Shown: one piece after another, positions 34,445-41,942 of the stretch
Layout: every line of letters starts with the position of its first letter
Position numbering within the stretch: position 1 is the stretch's first letter
From: Actinophytocola sp963826035
Lineage (GTDB): Bacteria > Actinomycetota > Actinomycetes > Mycobacteriales > Pseudonocardiaceae
Assembly (NCBI GenBank): GCA_963826035.1
Contig: CAWGVZ010000010.1
Location: 682,001 to 746,000 of the forward strand
Direction: 5' to 3'
DNA length: 64,000 bases
The notes under the pieces: generated by a model
Seen by the model: the letters and a program-made list of their open reading frames with translations, nothing else
What the model was told of the DNA's origin: nothing
Database searches by the model: none
Translations under genes and position numbers: made by a program

Positions 34445-34612
34445 CCAGTGCCCCGTCCAGGAAGGTTCAGCACATTTCTCCGCGGCCCAGGCGGCCGCTG
34501 ATCGCGTTGTCGGAAGGCCCAAATACAACCCGGTATGAGGACCTCCCTCCGCCTTACCAGCGACCACTTGGACCACGGATAAGCGCACCAACCTCCCTGG
34601 ACGGGGCACTAG
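34445..34612. repeat. 168-bp terminal-inverted-repeat element, CTAGTGCCCC family, copy 1
   Basis: Left end CCAGTGCCCCGTCCAGG plus AAGGTT; right end, read on the other strand, CTAGTGCCCCGTCCAGG plus GAGGTT: two differences in 23. The interior shares GCGGCCCAG, ATACAACCCGGTATGAGGAC and CGCCTTACCAGC with the element at 49982-50157. It lies between the divergent M48 and PEBP genes and may influence both promoters. No coding capacity, so it would need a transposase in trans if mobile. Confidence 0.75.
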
Positions 34613-34655
34613 GGTGGACGACGCCCCCCCAAATGATCATTCAGGGAGACGAACG

Positions 34656-35192
34656 ATGAGCCTCGAGCGTCCCACCGCACCCGACCCCTACTCGCTGCTG
34701 CCGGCCACCGGGTCGTTCACCGTGACGTCCACCGACGTGACCGACGGCGAGCAGCTGCCGATGAGCGCGGTGCACGACAGCGCGGGCGGCGCGAACACCT
34801 CGCCGCAGCTGTCCTGGAGCGGGTTCCCCGCTGGCACGAAGAGCTTCGTGGTCACCTGCTTCGACCCGGACGCCCCGGTGCCCGGCGGCTTCTGGCACTG
34901 GATCGCCGTGAACCTGCCGGCTGGCACCACCGAGCTGCCGGCCGGCGCGGGCGCCGACGACGCGAGCCTGCCGGGCGACGCCTTCCACGTCCGCTCCGAC
35001 TTCTCCACCCGCGCGTTCGGCGGCGCCGCGCCGCCGCAGGGCGACGTGCCCCACCGCTACTACTTCGTGGTGCACGCGGTCGACACCGAGGCCCTCGACG
35101 TCGACGAGAACGCCTCGGCCGCCGTGGTCAGCTTCAACCTGGCGTTCCACACGCTGGCCAGGGCCGTCATCACCCCGACCTACCAGCACTGA
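34656..35192 (+). CDS. YbhB/YbcL-type Raf kinase inhibitor-like (PEBP) protein
   Basis: 178 residues from ATG 34656 with AGGGAGA upstream. The PEBP ligand-site motifs are present: GANTSPQLSWSGFPAGTKSF, VVTCFDPDAPVPGGFWHW (DPDAP) and GDVPHRYYFVVHAVD (GxxxHRYxF). Bacterial members have no settled function; binding of small anionic ligands is known for the fold. Cytoplasmic, no signal peptide. It is followed after 45 bases by mycothione reductase on the same strand. Confidence 0.92.
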   Translation: MSLERPTAPDPYSLLPATGSFTVTSTDVTDGEQLPMSAVHDSAGGANTSPQLSWSGFPAGTKSFVVTCFDPDAPVPGGFWHWIAVNLPAGTTELPAGAGADDASLPGDAFHVRSDFSTRAFGGAAPPQGDVPHRYYFVVHAVDTEALDVDENASAAVVSFNLAFHTLARAVITPTYQH

Positions 35193-35237
35193 CCGGCCCG
35201 GGAATCCGCCGGCCGGGTGGTGGCGTTGGATGAGCAC

Positions 35238-36614
35238 GTGACGAACTTCGACCTGGTCATCATCGGCACCGGCTCCGGCAACTCGATCGTCAACCATCGC
35301 TTCGCCGACTGGCGGGTGGCGATCATCGAGCGCGGGGTGTTCGGCGGGACCTGCCTGAACGTGGGCTGCATCCCCACGAAGATGTTCGTGCACAGCGCGG
35401 ACCTCGCGGCCGGCCCGCGCGCGTCGAGCCGGCTCGGTGTCGACCTGACGCTCGACGGCGTGCGCTGGCCCGACGTGCGCGACCGCATCTTCGGCCGGAT
35501 CGACCCGATCGCGGCCGGCGGGCGGACCTACCGGACCGAACACGAGGACAACGCGAACGTCACGGTCCACGAAGGAACCGCCAGGTTCACCGGTGAGCGT
35601 CAGCTGGAGGTCAACGGCGAGACGATCACGGCGGACCGCGTCGTGCTGGCCAACGGCGGCCGCCCGGTCATCCCGGACGTGCCCGGCCTCGAGGAGGTCG
35701 GCTACCACACGAGCGACACGATCATGCGGCTCGACGAGCTACCGCGACGCCTGGTGATCATCGGCAGCGGGTTCGTGTCGGCCGAGTTCGCGCACGTGTT
35801 CTCGTCGTTCGGGGTCGAGGTCACGGTGGTCGCCCGGTCCGGCGCGCTGCTGCGCCATGAGGACGGTGACATCAGCGCCCGGTTCACCGAGCTGGCCTCC
35901 GACAAGTGGGACGTGCGGCTGGACCGCAAGCTCCTGCGGGCGAACCGGCTGGCGGACGGCACGGCGCGGCTGCACCTGGAGGGTCCGGCCGGCGCCGACA
36001 CGGTGGACGCCGACGTGGTGCTGGTGGCCGTCGGCCGCGTGCCGAACTCGGACACGTTGAACCTTCCGGCCGCGGGGATCGAAGTCACGCCCACCGGCCA
36101 CGTGGTGGTCGACCAGTACCAGCGCACGACCGCGGCCGGGGTGTGGGCGCTCGGCGACATCAGCTCGCCGTTCGAGTTGAAGCACGTTGCCAACCACGAG
36201 GCTCGAGTGGTGAAGCACAACGTGCTCCACCCGGACGCCCCGATCCAGGCGGACCACCGGTTCGTGCCGCACGCGGTGTTCACCGCGCCGCAGATCGCGT
36301 CGGTGGGGCTGACCGAGGAGCAGGCCCGCGAGCGCGACGTGCGTTACGTGACCGCGAAGCAGGACTACGCGGACATCGCCTACGGCTGGGCCATGGAGGA
36401 CACGACCGGCTTCGCGAAGCTGTTGGCCGACCCGGATTCCGGCCAGCTGATCGGCGCGCACATCATCGGCCCGCAGGCGGCCACGTTGATCCAACCGCTG
36501 ATCCAGGCGATGAGCTTCGGCCTGGACGCCCGGTCGATGGCCACCGGCCAGTACTGGATCCACCCGGCCATGCCGGAGCTGGTGGAGAACGCGCTGCTGA
36601 AGCTCCCGCTCTGA
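35238..36614 (+). CDS. mtr: Mycothione reductase
   Basis: 458 residues from GTG 35238, almost exactly the mycobacterial length. FAD/NAD(P)H flavoprotein disulfide reductase: FAD site VIIGTGSGNSIVNHRF (GTGSGN, the Mtr variant of GxGxxG), redox pair GGTCLNVGCIPTKMF, NADPH site VIIGSGFVSAEFAHVF, second FAD site GVWALGDIS, and the C-terminal His-Glu pair WIHPAMPELVENAL. It reduces mycothiol disulfide, so the host makes mycothiol. An in-frame GTG 21 bases upstream is possible. Confidence 0.94.
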   Translation: MTNFDLVIIGTGSGNSIVNHRFADWRVAIIERGVFGGTCLNVGCIPTKMFVHSADLAAGPRASSRLGVDLTLDGVRWPDVRDRIFGRIDPIAAGGRTYRTEHEDNANVTVHEGTARFTGERQLEVNGETITADRVVLANGGRPVIPDVPGLEEVGYHTSDTIMRLDELPRRLVIIGSGFVSAEFAHVFSSFGVEVTVVARSGALLRHEDGDISARFTELASDKWDVRLDRKLLRANRLADGTARLHLEGPAGADTVDADVVLVAVGRVPNSDTLNLPAAGIEVTPTGHVVVDQYQRTTAAGVWALGDISSPFELKHVANHEARVVKHNVLHPDAPIQADHRFVPHAVFTAPQIASVGLTEEQARERDVRYVTAKQDYADIAYGWAMEDTTGFAKLLADPDSGQLIGAHIIGPQAATLIQPLIQAMSFGLDARSMATGQYWIHPAMPELVENALLKLPL

Positions 36615-36632
36615 GCCAACTCGGCGTCCGGA

Positions 36633-36715
36633 CCGTACGACTCGCGGTCGAAAGCGTACGAGTCGCCGAGCGCGCGAGTCGTACCGTTTCGACCGTGAGT
36701 CGTACCGAAACGCGA
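36633..36715. repeat. Short 21-bp repeat cluster (GAGTCGTAC subtype) between mtr and the LAETG gene
   Basis: One inverted unit GTACGACTCGCGGTCG (36634-36654), a degenerate GTACGAGTCGCC, then two direct units GCGAGTCGTACCGTTTCG (36674-36694) and GTGAGTCGTACCGAAACG (36695-36715). Here the inverted unit comes first, opposite to the other loci. The last unit overlaps the terminator stem. Again in a convergent gap. Confidence 0.8.
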
Positions 36716-36758
36716 CGACGCGTTCGGGACGTGGGGCAAACGTCCCGAACGCGTCGTC
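36714..36758. terminator. Bidirectional terminator hairpin, perfect 19-bp stem
   Basis: GACGACGCGTTCGGGACGT (36714-36732) pairs exactly with 36740-36758 across a seven-base loop GGGGCAA. It is 100 bases after the mtr stop and 15 bases before the stop of the convergent surface-protein gene. Confidence 0.85.
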
Positions 36759-36772
36759 CGTGAGAGCGCCGG

Positions 36773-37687
36773 TCAGCTCTTCTCGGCCCGCCTGCGTCGG
36801 GCGATGAGCGTCACGGCGCCGCCTGCGGCGAGCAGCACCAGGCCGGCCAGCGAGATCGGTACGGCGGCACTCACTCCGGTCTCGGCCAGGTCACTGTCGT
36901 CGGACACCTTGTCGATCCCGGTGGCGTCGGCGGGGGACGTGGTCGTGGTCGGCTTGGTGGTGTCGCTCGTGGTGGTCGGCCGGGTGGTGCTGGTCGGCGG
37001 CTGGGTGGGCCGCGTGGTGGTTGTGGTGGTGGTGGTCGTCGGCGGCTGGGTGGTGCCGCCGTTGAAGGTCGCGCACTTCGCCTGCGACAGCACGATTTCC
37101 GCGGCGGCGATCCCGTGGACGGGACCGCCGATCGTGACGTGCACGGCGTTCACGGTGAGCGAGTCGCCCTTGCGGATCTGCTCGTTGATGCGCACGGTCG
37201 CGATGCCCAGGACGTCGATGTCACCGTCGATGTCACCCTCGATCGAGGTGTCGACCTTCTGACCGAGGACCGTCAGGTCGGCGACGCTGGCGGAGCCCGT
37301 GACGTCCTTCCCGCTGGACGTGCACTCGGCGCTGATCACCGTGGCGCTGAGGATGTCCTTCACCACGACGTCGGCGATGCTCGCCGCGCTGTGCTGGGTC
37401 CGGCCCTTGAGCGTGGCCGACGCGTTGAGCACGTTCGCCGTGACCAGGCCGGCGAGGTTGGGGCCGACCTGGGCGAGCGACTCGTTCGCGCCCCTCGGGT
37501 ACATGGCGGTCGGCACGGGGTCGATCTTGACGAGCGGCTGGTGCAGCAGCGTGGTCGCCACTGACAGGGCGTAGGCGGAACCGGAGGGCCCCTTGGCGGC
37601 GAGAGCCGGCGGGGCGGCGAGTACCGCCGTCAGCGCGGCCACGCCAACCAGTCCACATCCGGTCGCGAACATGCGGGAACGACGCAA
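36773..37687 (-). CDS. Secreted surface protein with LAETG sortase signal (choice-of-anchor P type)
   Basis: 304 residues from TTG 37687, six bases after GGAG; a longer reading from ATG 37807 adds 40 residues before the signal peptide and looks wrong. Signal peptide GLVGVAALTAVLAAPPALAA, then a beta-rich domain with SAYALSVATTLLHQPLVKID typical of the choice-of-anchor P group. A Thr/Pro linker of about 45 residues follows, then the class E sortase signal LAETG, a hydrophobic helix and a basic tail RRRRAEKS. The protein is likely attached to peptidoglycan. No sortase gene is in the window. Confidence 0.82.
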   Translation of the reverse strand: MRRSRMFATGCGLVGVAALTAVLAAPPALAAKGPSGSAYALSVATTLLHQPLVKIDPVPTAMYPRGANESLAQVGPNLAGLVTANVLNASATLKGRTQHSAASIADVVVKDILSATVISAECTSSGKDVTGSASVADLTVLGQKVDTSIEGDIDGDIDVLGIATVRINEQIRKGDSLTVNAVHVTIGGPVHGIAAAEIVLSQAKCATFNGGTTQPPTTTTTTTTTRPTQPPTSTTRPTTTSDTTKPTTTTSPADATGIDKVSDDSDLAETGVSAAVPISLAGLVLLAAGGAVTLIARRRRAEKS

Positions 37688-38064
37688 CGTCAACTCCAGT
37701 TTCTTCTGCGTACTCGAAATGGGTTTCCCCCGACGGAAGGACTCCAGAATTGTGATTACGTTCGGTGAAGTCAATTCACGGACGAGCAGCTTTGCCGCCG
37801 TCGACATGTCACCCAGAATTGCAGTTTCGACGTTATCTATTCGTTACCTTCGGAAGGCGGCCTGGCCGTTTGCGTCGACCACTTTCCAGCCCTGCGAGGC
37901 GAACTAGGCTGCCCGGGCGTCACTCTGCGGCCATTCGAGTGACCCCCAAAGTAACAGGATCATCTCAAACTGTGACTCAGATCACTTGATACTGCGCCGA
38001 ATCGACGAACGGTCGCCAACCCCCGCAATGGGTGACAACGCCTTCTGATAAGGAGGCAAAACAT
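37688..38064 (-). other. 377-bp upstream region of the LAETG gene
   Basis: No gene. This is the lowest-GC stretch of the window, suggesting a regulatory role. On the minus strand GGTAACGAATAGATAACG near 37828-37846 contains two TAACG-like half sites and a TAGATA that could be a -10. TTGACT near 37773 lies closer to the gene. A Crp-type site is listed separately. The 3' end of the region also closes the cobQ gene side; no hairpin for cobQ was recognised. Confidence 0.35.
37971..37986. promoter_or_regulatory. Crp/GlxR-type operator
   Basis: TGTGACTCAGATCACT matches the Crp consensus TGTGA-n6-TCACA in nine of ten defined positions. It lies about 285 bases upstream of the LAETG surface-protein start on the minus strand. 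Crp/GlxR-family control of cell-wall genes is known in actinobacteria, but the distance to the start is large. Confidence 0.45.
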
Positions 38065-39621
38065 TTACTGAGCGGCACCTGGCCATAACGCTGGGAGACC
38101 ATTCGGCGCACCCTGTTCGATCAGCCGCGACAACGCGTCGGTGTCCAGATACTCGCTCACCAGGTCCGCCAGCAGGTCGAGCTGCGCTCCCCGCGCGTCG
38201 GCCACCCGCGTGTCCGGTGCGACCGTGAAACCCGTGCGCCCAGCCGTCTCCGCCGCCCAGACCAGCAGCTTGCGACGGAACGCGTCGTTGTCGAGCAGGC
38301 CGTGCCAGTGGGTGCCGATCACCCGATCGGTGTGGACACCCTCGGTCGAGCCGTCCGGCAGCGTGATCAGACCCGGCTCCGCCTGGCGGATGACCTGACC
38401 GTGGTGGATCTCGTAGCCGGCCACCGGCTCACCGAACGCCAACCCGGTGAAATGGGGGTCGTATGAACTTTGCGCGTGACCTCCCACTGTGTCAGGTTGC
38501 GCGCCAAGCTTAAGAGTCTTCTTTTTCACGAACTCGATGTCCAGGTCCAGCAGGCCGAGCCCGTCGACCTCCCCGCGCCCGGACTCCACGTGGTCGACCA
38601 ACCGTTTGCCCAGCATCTGGAAGCCACCGCAGATGCCGAGGACCGGCTTGTCCGTGGCGATCAGCGCGTCGGCCAGGCCGCGGGCCCGCAGCCAGGCCAG
38701 GTCGTCGACCGTGGACTTCGAGCCGGGCACCACGATCAGGTCGGCGTCGGCCAGCCGGGACGGCTCGGTCACCAACCGGACGGCCACCCCCGGCTCGCAC
38801 GCCAGCGCCTCGACGTCCGTGGCGTTGGAGATGCGGGGCAGCCGCACCACGGCCACCCGCAGCCACTGCGAGCCGACCGGCGGCAGCGGCCGGCCGACCA
38901 TCCCGTCCGCCGCGTAGGACAGGGAGTCCTCGGCGTCGAGCCACAGGTCCTCACGCCACGGCAGCACGCCGAGCACCGGTCGCCCGGTGAGCGCGGTCAA
39001 CCGATCGAGCCCGGGAGTCAGCAGCGAGACGTCGCCGCGGAACTTGTTGATCACGAAACCCGCGATGAGCGCCTGGTCGGCCGGGTCGAGGATGGCGAGC
39101 GTCCCGAACAGGTGGGCCAGCACGCCGCCGCGGTCGATATCGCCGACCACCAGCACCGGCAGGTTCGCCGCGCGCGCGAGGCCGAGGTTCGCGATGTCCC
39201 GCTCGCGCAGGTTGATCTCCGCGGGCGAGCCGGCGCCCTCGCAGACCACCACGTCGTACTCGGCCCGCAGTCCGTCCAGAGTGGACACCACGGTGTCCAG
39301 GTAGGACCGTTCGCGGTAGTCGGTGAGCGTGCCGACCACCTGCCCGAGGAGCACCACCTGCGAGCTGTTGTCCGCGCCTGGCTTGAGAAGTACGGGGTTG
39401 AACCGCACGCTCGGCGCCAGCCCGCACGCCATCGCCTGCATGGCCTGTGCCCGGCCGATCTCGCCGCCCTCGACGGTCACGGCCGAGTTGTTCGACATGT
39501 TCTGGGCCTTGAACGGCGCCACCCGCACGCCCTGCCGGGCGAGCCAGCGGCAGATGCCCGCCACCAGCACGCTCTTGCCCGCGTCCGACGACGTGCCGGC
39601 GACCAGCAATGCTCCCCGCAC
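38065..39621 (-). CDS. cobQ: Cobyric acid synthase
   Basis: 518 residues from GTG 39621 (VRGALLVAGTSSDAGKS), the usual length. Amidates the b, d, e and g side chains of adenosyl-cobyrinic a,c-diamide. N-terminal dethiobiotin-synthetase-like ATP fold: AGTSSDAGKS, APFKAQNMSNNS, EGAGSPAEINL, VGDIDRGGV. C-terminal class I glutaminase: LPRISNATDVEAL, IVVPGSKSTVDDL, the Cys nucleophile in PVLGICGGFQMLG, and the catalytic His in YEIHHGQV. The frame stays open far upstream but that part is not CobQ-like. Confidence 0.94.
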   Translation of the reverse strand: MRGALLVAGTSSDAGKSVLVAGICRWLARQGVRVAPFKAQNMSNNSAVTVEGGEIGRAQAMQAMACGLAPSVRFNPVLLKPGADNSSQVVLLGQVVGTLTDYRERSYLDTVVSTLDGLRAEYDVVVCEGAGSPAEINLRERDIANLGLARAANLPVLVVGDIDRGGVLAHLFGTLAILDPADQALIAGFVINKFRGDVSLLTPGLDRLTALTGRPVLGVLPWREDLWLDAEDSLSYAADGMVGRPLPPVGSQWLRVAVVRLPRISNATDVEALACEPGVAVRLVTEPSRLADADLIVVPGSKSTVDDLAWLRARGLADALIATDKPVLGICGGFQMLGKRLVDHVESGRGEVDGLGLLDLDIEFVKKKTLKLGAQPDTVGGHAQSSYDPHFTGLAFGEPVAGYEIHHGQVIRQAEPGLITLPDGSTEGVHTDRVIGTHWHGLLDNDAFRRKLLVWAAETAGRTGFTVAPDTRVADARGAQLDLLADLVSEYLDTDALSRLIEQGAPNGLPALWPGAAQ

Positions 39622-39672
39622 TTTGGTGATCCCTTCCGCTGGCCATACCGTGCACCTGCCATCATCGCGGTC

Positions 39673-40380
39673 ATGCCCGCCACCCCCGTCACCGCCGTCC
39701 TGGTGCACAGCCCGTTTCTCGGTCCGGCGAGCCTGCGGCCCATGGCGGACGCGCTGGCCGCGCTCGGCCACCCGGCGGTGCTGCCGGACCTGCGGCCGTC
39801 GGTGGTGGCGCCGCCGGTTCACCAGGTGCTGCTCGGCGCGTTCGCCGACGCCATGAGCGACCAGTTGCTGGATGGGCCGGTCGTGCTGATCGGGCACAGT
39901 GGCGCCGGTCCCCTGCTGCCGGCGTTCGCCGACGCGCTCGAGGAGGCGGTGACCGGCCTGGTCTACGTCGACGCGGGGCTGCCGACGCCGGGACGCAGCT
40001 GGCGGGACACGGTGCCGGCATCGCTGTACGCGGAGCTGCGCGGCATGGCCAGGGAAGGGCAACTGCCCCGCTGGCAGCGCTGGTTCACGCCCGACCCGCT
40101 GGTCGAGCTGGTGGCCGACGAGGACCTGCGCGCGGAGATCGCCGACGAGGCGCCCGAGGTGCCGATCGCGTTCCTGAAGGAGGAGCGGCCGGACGTGGAG
40201 TGGAACGGCCCGGCCGGCTACGTGCAGCTGTCGTCGCCCTATGCGGGCGACGCGGCCGAAGCGGAGGCGCGAGGGTGGCCGGTGCGCCGCCTGGCGACCC
40301 ACCACCTGGCCCCGGCCACCGACGCCGACCCCGTGGCCAGGGCCGTGCTCGAGGTCCTGGCCGAGCTGCTCCGACCATGA
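39673..40380 (+). CDS. Alpha/beta hydrolase
   Basis: 235 residues from ATG 39673. VTAVLVHSPFLGPASLRP opens the fold with the oxyanion region, the nucleophile Ser is in LIGHSGAGPLLP (GxSxG as GHSGA), and the catalytic His is probably in LATHHLAPATDAD. This is a small cytoplasmic esterase or haloalkane-type fold with unknown substrate. The start is 51 bases from the divergent cobQ. Confidence 0.85.
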   Translation: MPATPVTAVLVHSPFLGPASLRPMADALAALGHPAVLPDLRPSVVAPPVHQVLLGAFADAMSDQLLDGPVVLIGHSGAGPLLPAFADALEEAVTGLVYVDAGLPTPGRSWRDTVPASLYAELRGMAREGQLPRWQRWFTPDPLVELVADEDLRAEIADEAPEVPIAFLKEERPDVEWNGPAGYVQLSSPYAGDAAEAEARGWPVRRLATHHLAPATDADPVARAVLEVLAELLRP

Positions 40381-40480
40381 GCTGACACAAGATCGACCGC
40401 GGGCCCGTTTTCCAGCGTGGTCGCGAGCACTGACAAAACGCGCGGGACCGGTCCCGCTCGGGTTCGGGCACACTGACGCG

Positions 40481-40863
40481 GTGACCGGCAAGAAACGCAG
40501 GCCGAGGACCGCGGGCCCCGCGCCCCGCCGGATCTCCGGCGCCCGGCCGCCAGAACGCCGCCCGCCACCTCCCCCGCCGACCCGCTCGAGCCGCTCAATT
40601 TCCCCTGGCTCGAGCAGGACGCCTCGCGGCACCCGTGGCCGGGGAGGCTGGGGCACGAGGACGTCGAGCAGCCCTACTTGGACCTCGGGGACGGGAAACC
40701 GGCGCGCTGGCGCTGGCGGGTGGACCGCCGCACCTACGCTTTCGAGAACCACTACGGCGAGGTGTTCCGGTTCCGGTACCGGTGGTACGAACGCGTGGAC
40801 TACTGGCTCGCGTTCGCGCTCCTCGCCGCCGCCGTCGTGACGGTGGTCCTGCTGCTGGGGTGA
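40481..40863 (+). pseudogene. Small membrane protein gene with a frameshift
   Basis: GTG 40481 opens VTGKKRRPRTAGPAPRRISG and runs into a Pro-rich stretch, after which the sensible frame is the adjacent one: ADPLEPLNFPWLEQDASRHP, then LDLGDGKPARWRWRV and FENHYGEVFRFRYRWYERVD, ending in a C-terminal transmembrane helix (YWLAFALLAAAVVTVVLLLG). The second frame has no usual start after its last upstream stop at 40474. One missing base near the C-run at 40568-40577 would join the two parts. It is either a real frameshift or a homopolymer sequence error. Confidence 0.6.
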
Positions 40864-40873
40864 TACCGCGGCC

Positions 40874-41089
40874 GTGCACGAGAACGAGCGGATACTCGCC
40901 GAATACCGCGAGCAACAGGAACTCGAGGCGGCCGAGGAACGCACCCGGAGCAAGGAGCGCTGGCAGTACCACACCGCGCCCGGCAGCGCCGTCTACGCCT
41001 ACTACCGCCGGCCCTGGTACCTGAGTCCCTGGCCGTGGTTGTTCGTCGCACTCGTGGTGGCCGGGATCAGCTGGCTCACGGCAGGGTGA
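40874..41089 (+). CDS. Small membrane protein, uncharacterised
   Basis: 71 residues from GTG 40874. A charged, helical N-terminus (NERILAEYREQQELEAAEER) and one C-terminal transmembrane helix (WLFVALVVAGISWLTAG), a tail-anchored layout. It starts ten bases after the stop of the frameshifted membrane gene and resembles it in design, so the pair may act together. It overlaps the convergent map gene by 14 bases. No family recognised. Confidence 0.65.
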   Translation: MHENERILAEYREQQELEAAEERTRSKERWQYHTAPGSAVYAYYRRPWYLSPWPWLFVALVVAGISWLTAG

Positions 41090-41933
41090 GGATCTCCGCG
41101 CCGTCGTCGGTGACCACCATGGTGTGCTCGAACTGGGCGGTCCAGCTCTTGTCCTTCGTGGTGACCGTCCAGCCGTCGTCCCAGATGTCGTAGTCGATGC
41201 CGCCCAGGGTGATCATCGGCTCGATGGTGAACGTCATCCCCTTCTCGATGACCGTGTCCACCTTGGGCTCCTCGTAGTGCAGGATCACGAGTCCACTGTG
41301 GAACGAGCGAGCGATGCCGTGGCCGGTGAAGTCCCGCACCACGCCGTAGCCGAACCGCTTCGCGTAGGCCTCGATCACCCGGCCGATCACGTTCAGCGCC
41401 CGGCCCGGCCGCACGGCCTTGATGGCCCGCATGGTCGCCTCGTGGGTGCGCTCGACCAGCAGCCGCACCTCTTCGTCGACCTCGCCGGCCAGGAACGTGG
41501 CGTTCGTGTCGCCGTGTACGCCGCCGATGAACGCGGTCACGTCGATGTTGACGATGTCGCCGTCCTGGACGACCGTCGAGTCCGGGATGCCGTGGCAGAT
41601 CACCTCGTTGAGTGACGTGCAGCACGACTTGGGGAAGTTCCGGTAGCCCAGCGTGGACGGGTAAGCGTGGTGGTCGAGCAGGAACTCGTGCACCACCGCG
41701 TCGATGTCGTCCGTGAGAGCGCCCGGCTTGACGGCCTTGCCGCCCTCCTGCAGCGCTTGCGCGGCGATCCGGCCGGCCACCCGCATGGCCTCGACGATCT
41801 CGTCGGACTGCACCCAGGGATCGGTATTTCGGGCCGGCGCCGGCTTGTCCACGTACTCGGGACGGGCGATGGCGGTGGGAACCTGGCGCCGCGGCGACTG
41901 GACGCCAGGCTTCAGTGGGGCACGTACGGGCAT
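41076..41933 (-). CDS. map: Type I methionine aminopeptidase
   Basis: 285 residues. Removes the N-terminal Met of nascent proteins. Five metal ligands in the usual order: Asp in VNIDVTAFIGG, Asp in GVHGDTNATFL, His in FTGHGIARSFH, Glu in FTIEPMI, Glu in AQFEHTMVV. An N-terminal extension of about 40 residues with RAPLKPGVQSPRRQVP is the SH3-binding-like arm found in actinobacterial MapB. Nine bases separate its start from the PBP stop. Confidence 0.95.
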   Translation of the reverse strand: MPVRAPLKPGVQSPRRQVPTAIARPEYVDKPAPARNTDPWVQSDEIVEAMRVAGRIAAQALQEGGKAVKPGALTDDIDAVVHEFLLDHHAYPSTLGYRNFPKSCCTSLNEVICHGIPDSTVVQDGDIVNIDVTAFIGGVHGDTNATFLAGEVDEEVRLLVERTHEATMRAIKAVRPGRALNVIGRVIEAYAKRFGYGVVRDFTGHGIARSFHSGLVILHYEEPKVDTVIEKGMTFTIEPMITLGGIDYDIWDDGWTVTTKDKSWTAQFEHTMVVTDDGAEILTLP

Positions 41934-41942
41934 GCCCCCAGC

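Noticed and set aside
39622..40974. Upstream extension of CobQ in an open frame to 40974
   Set aside because: Antisense to the alpha/beta hydrolase and small membrane genes, without CobQ or other family motifs; typical high-GC shadow frame.
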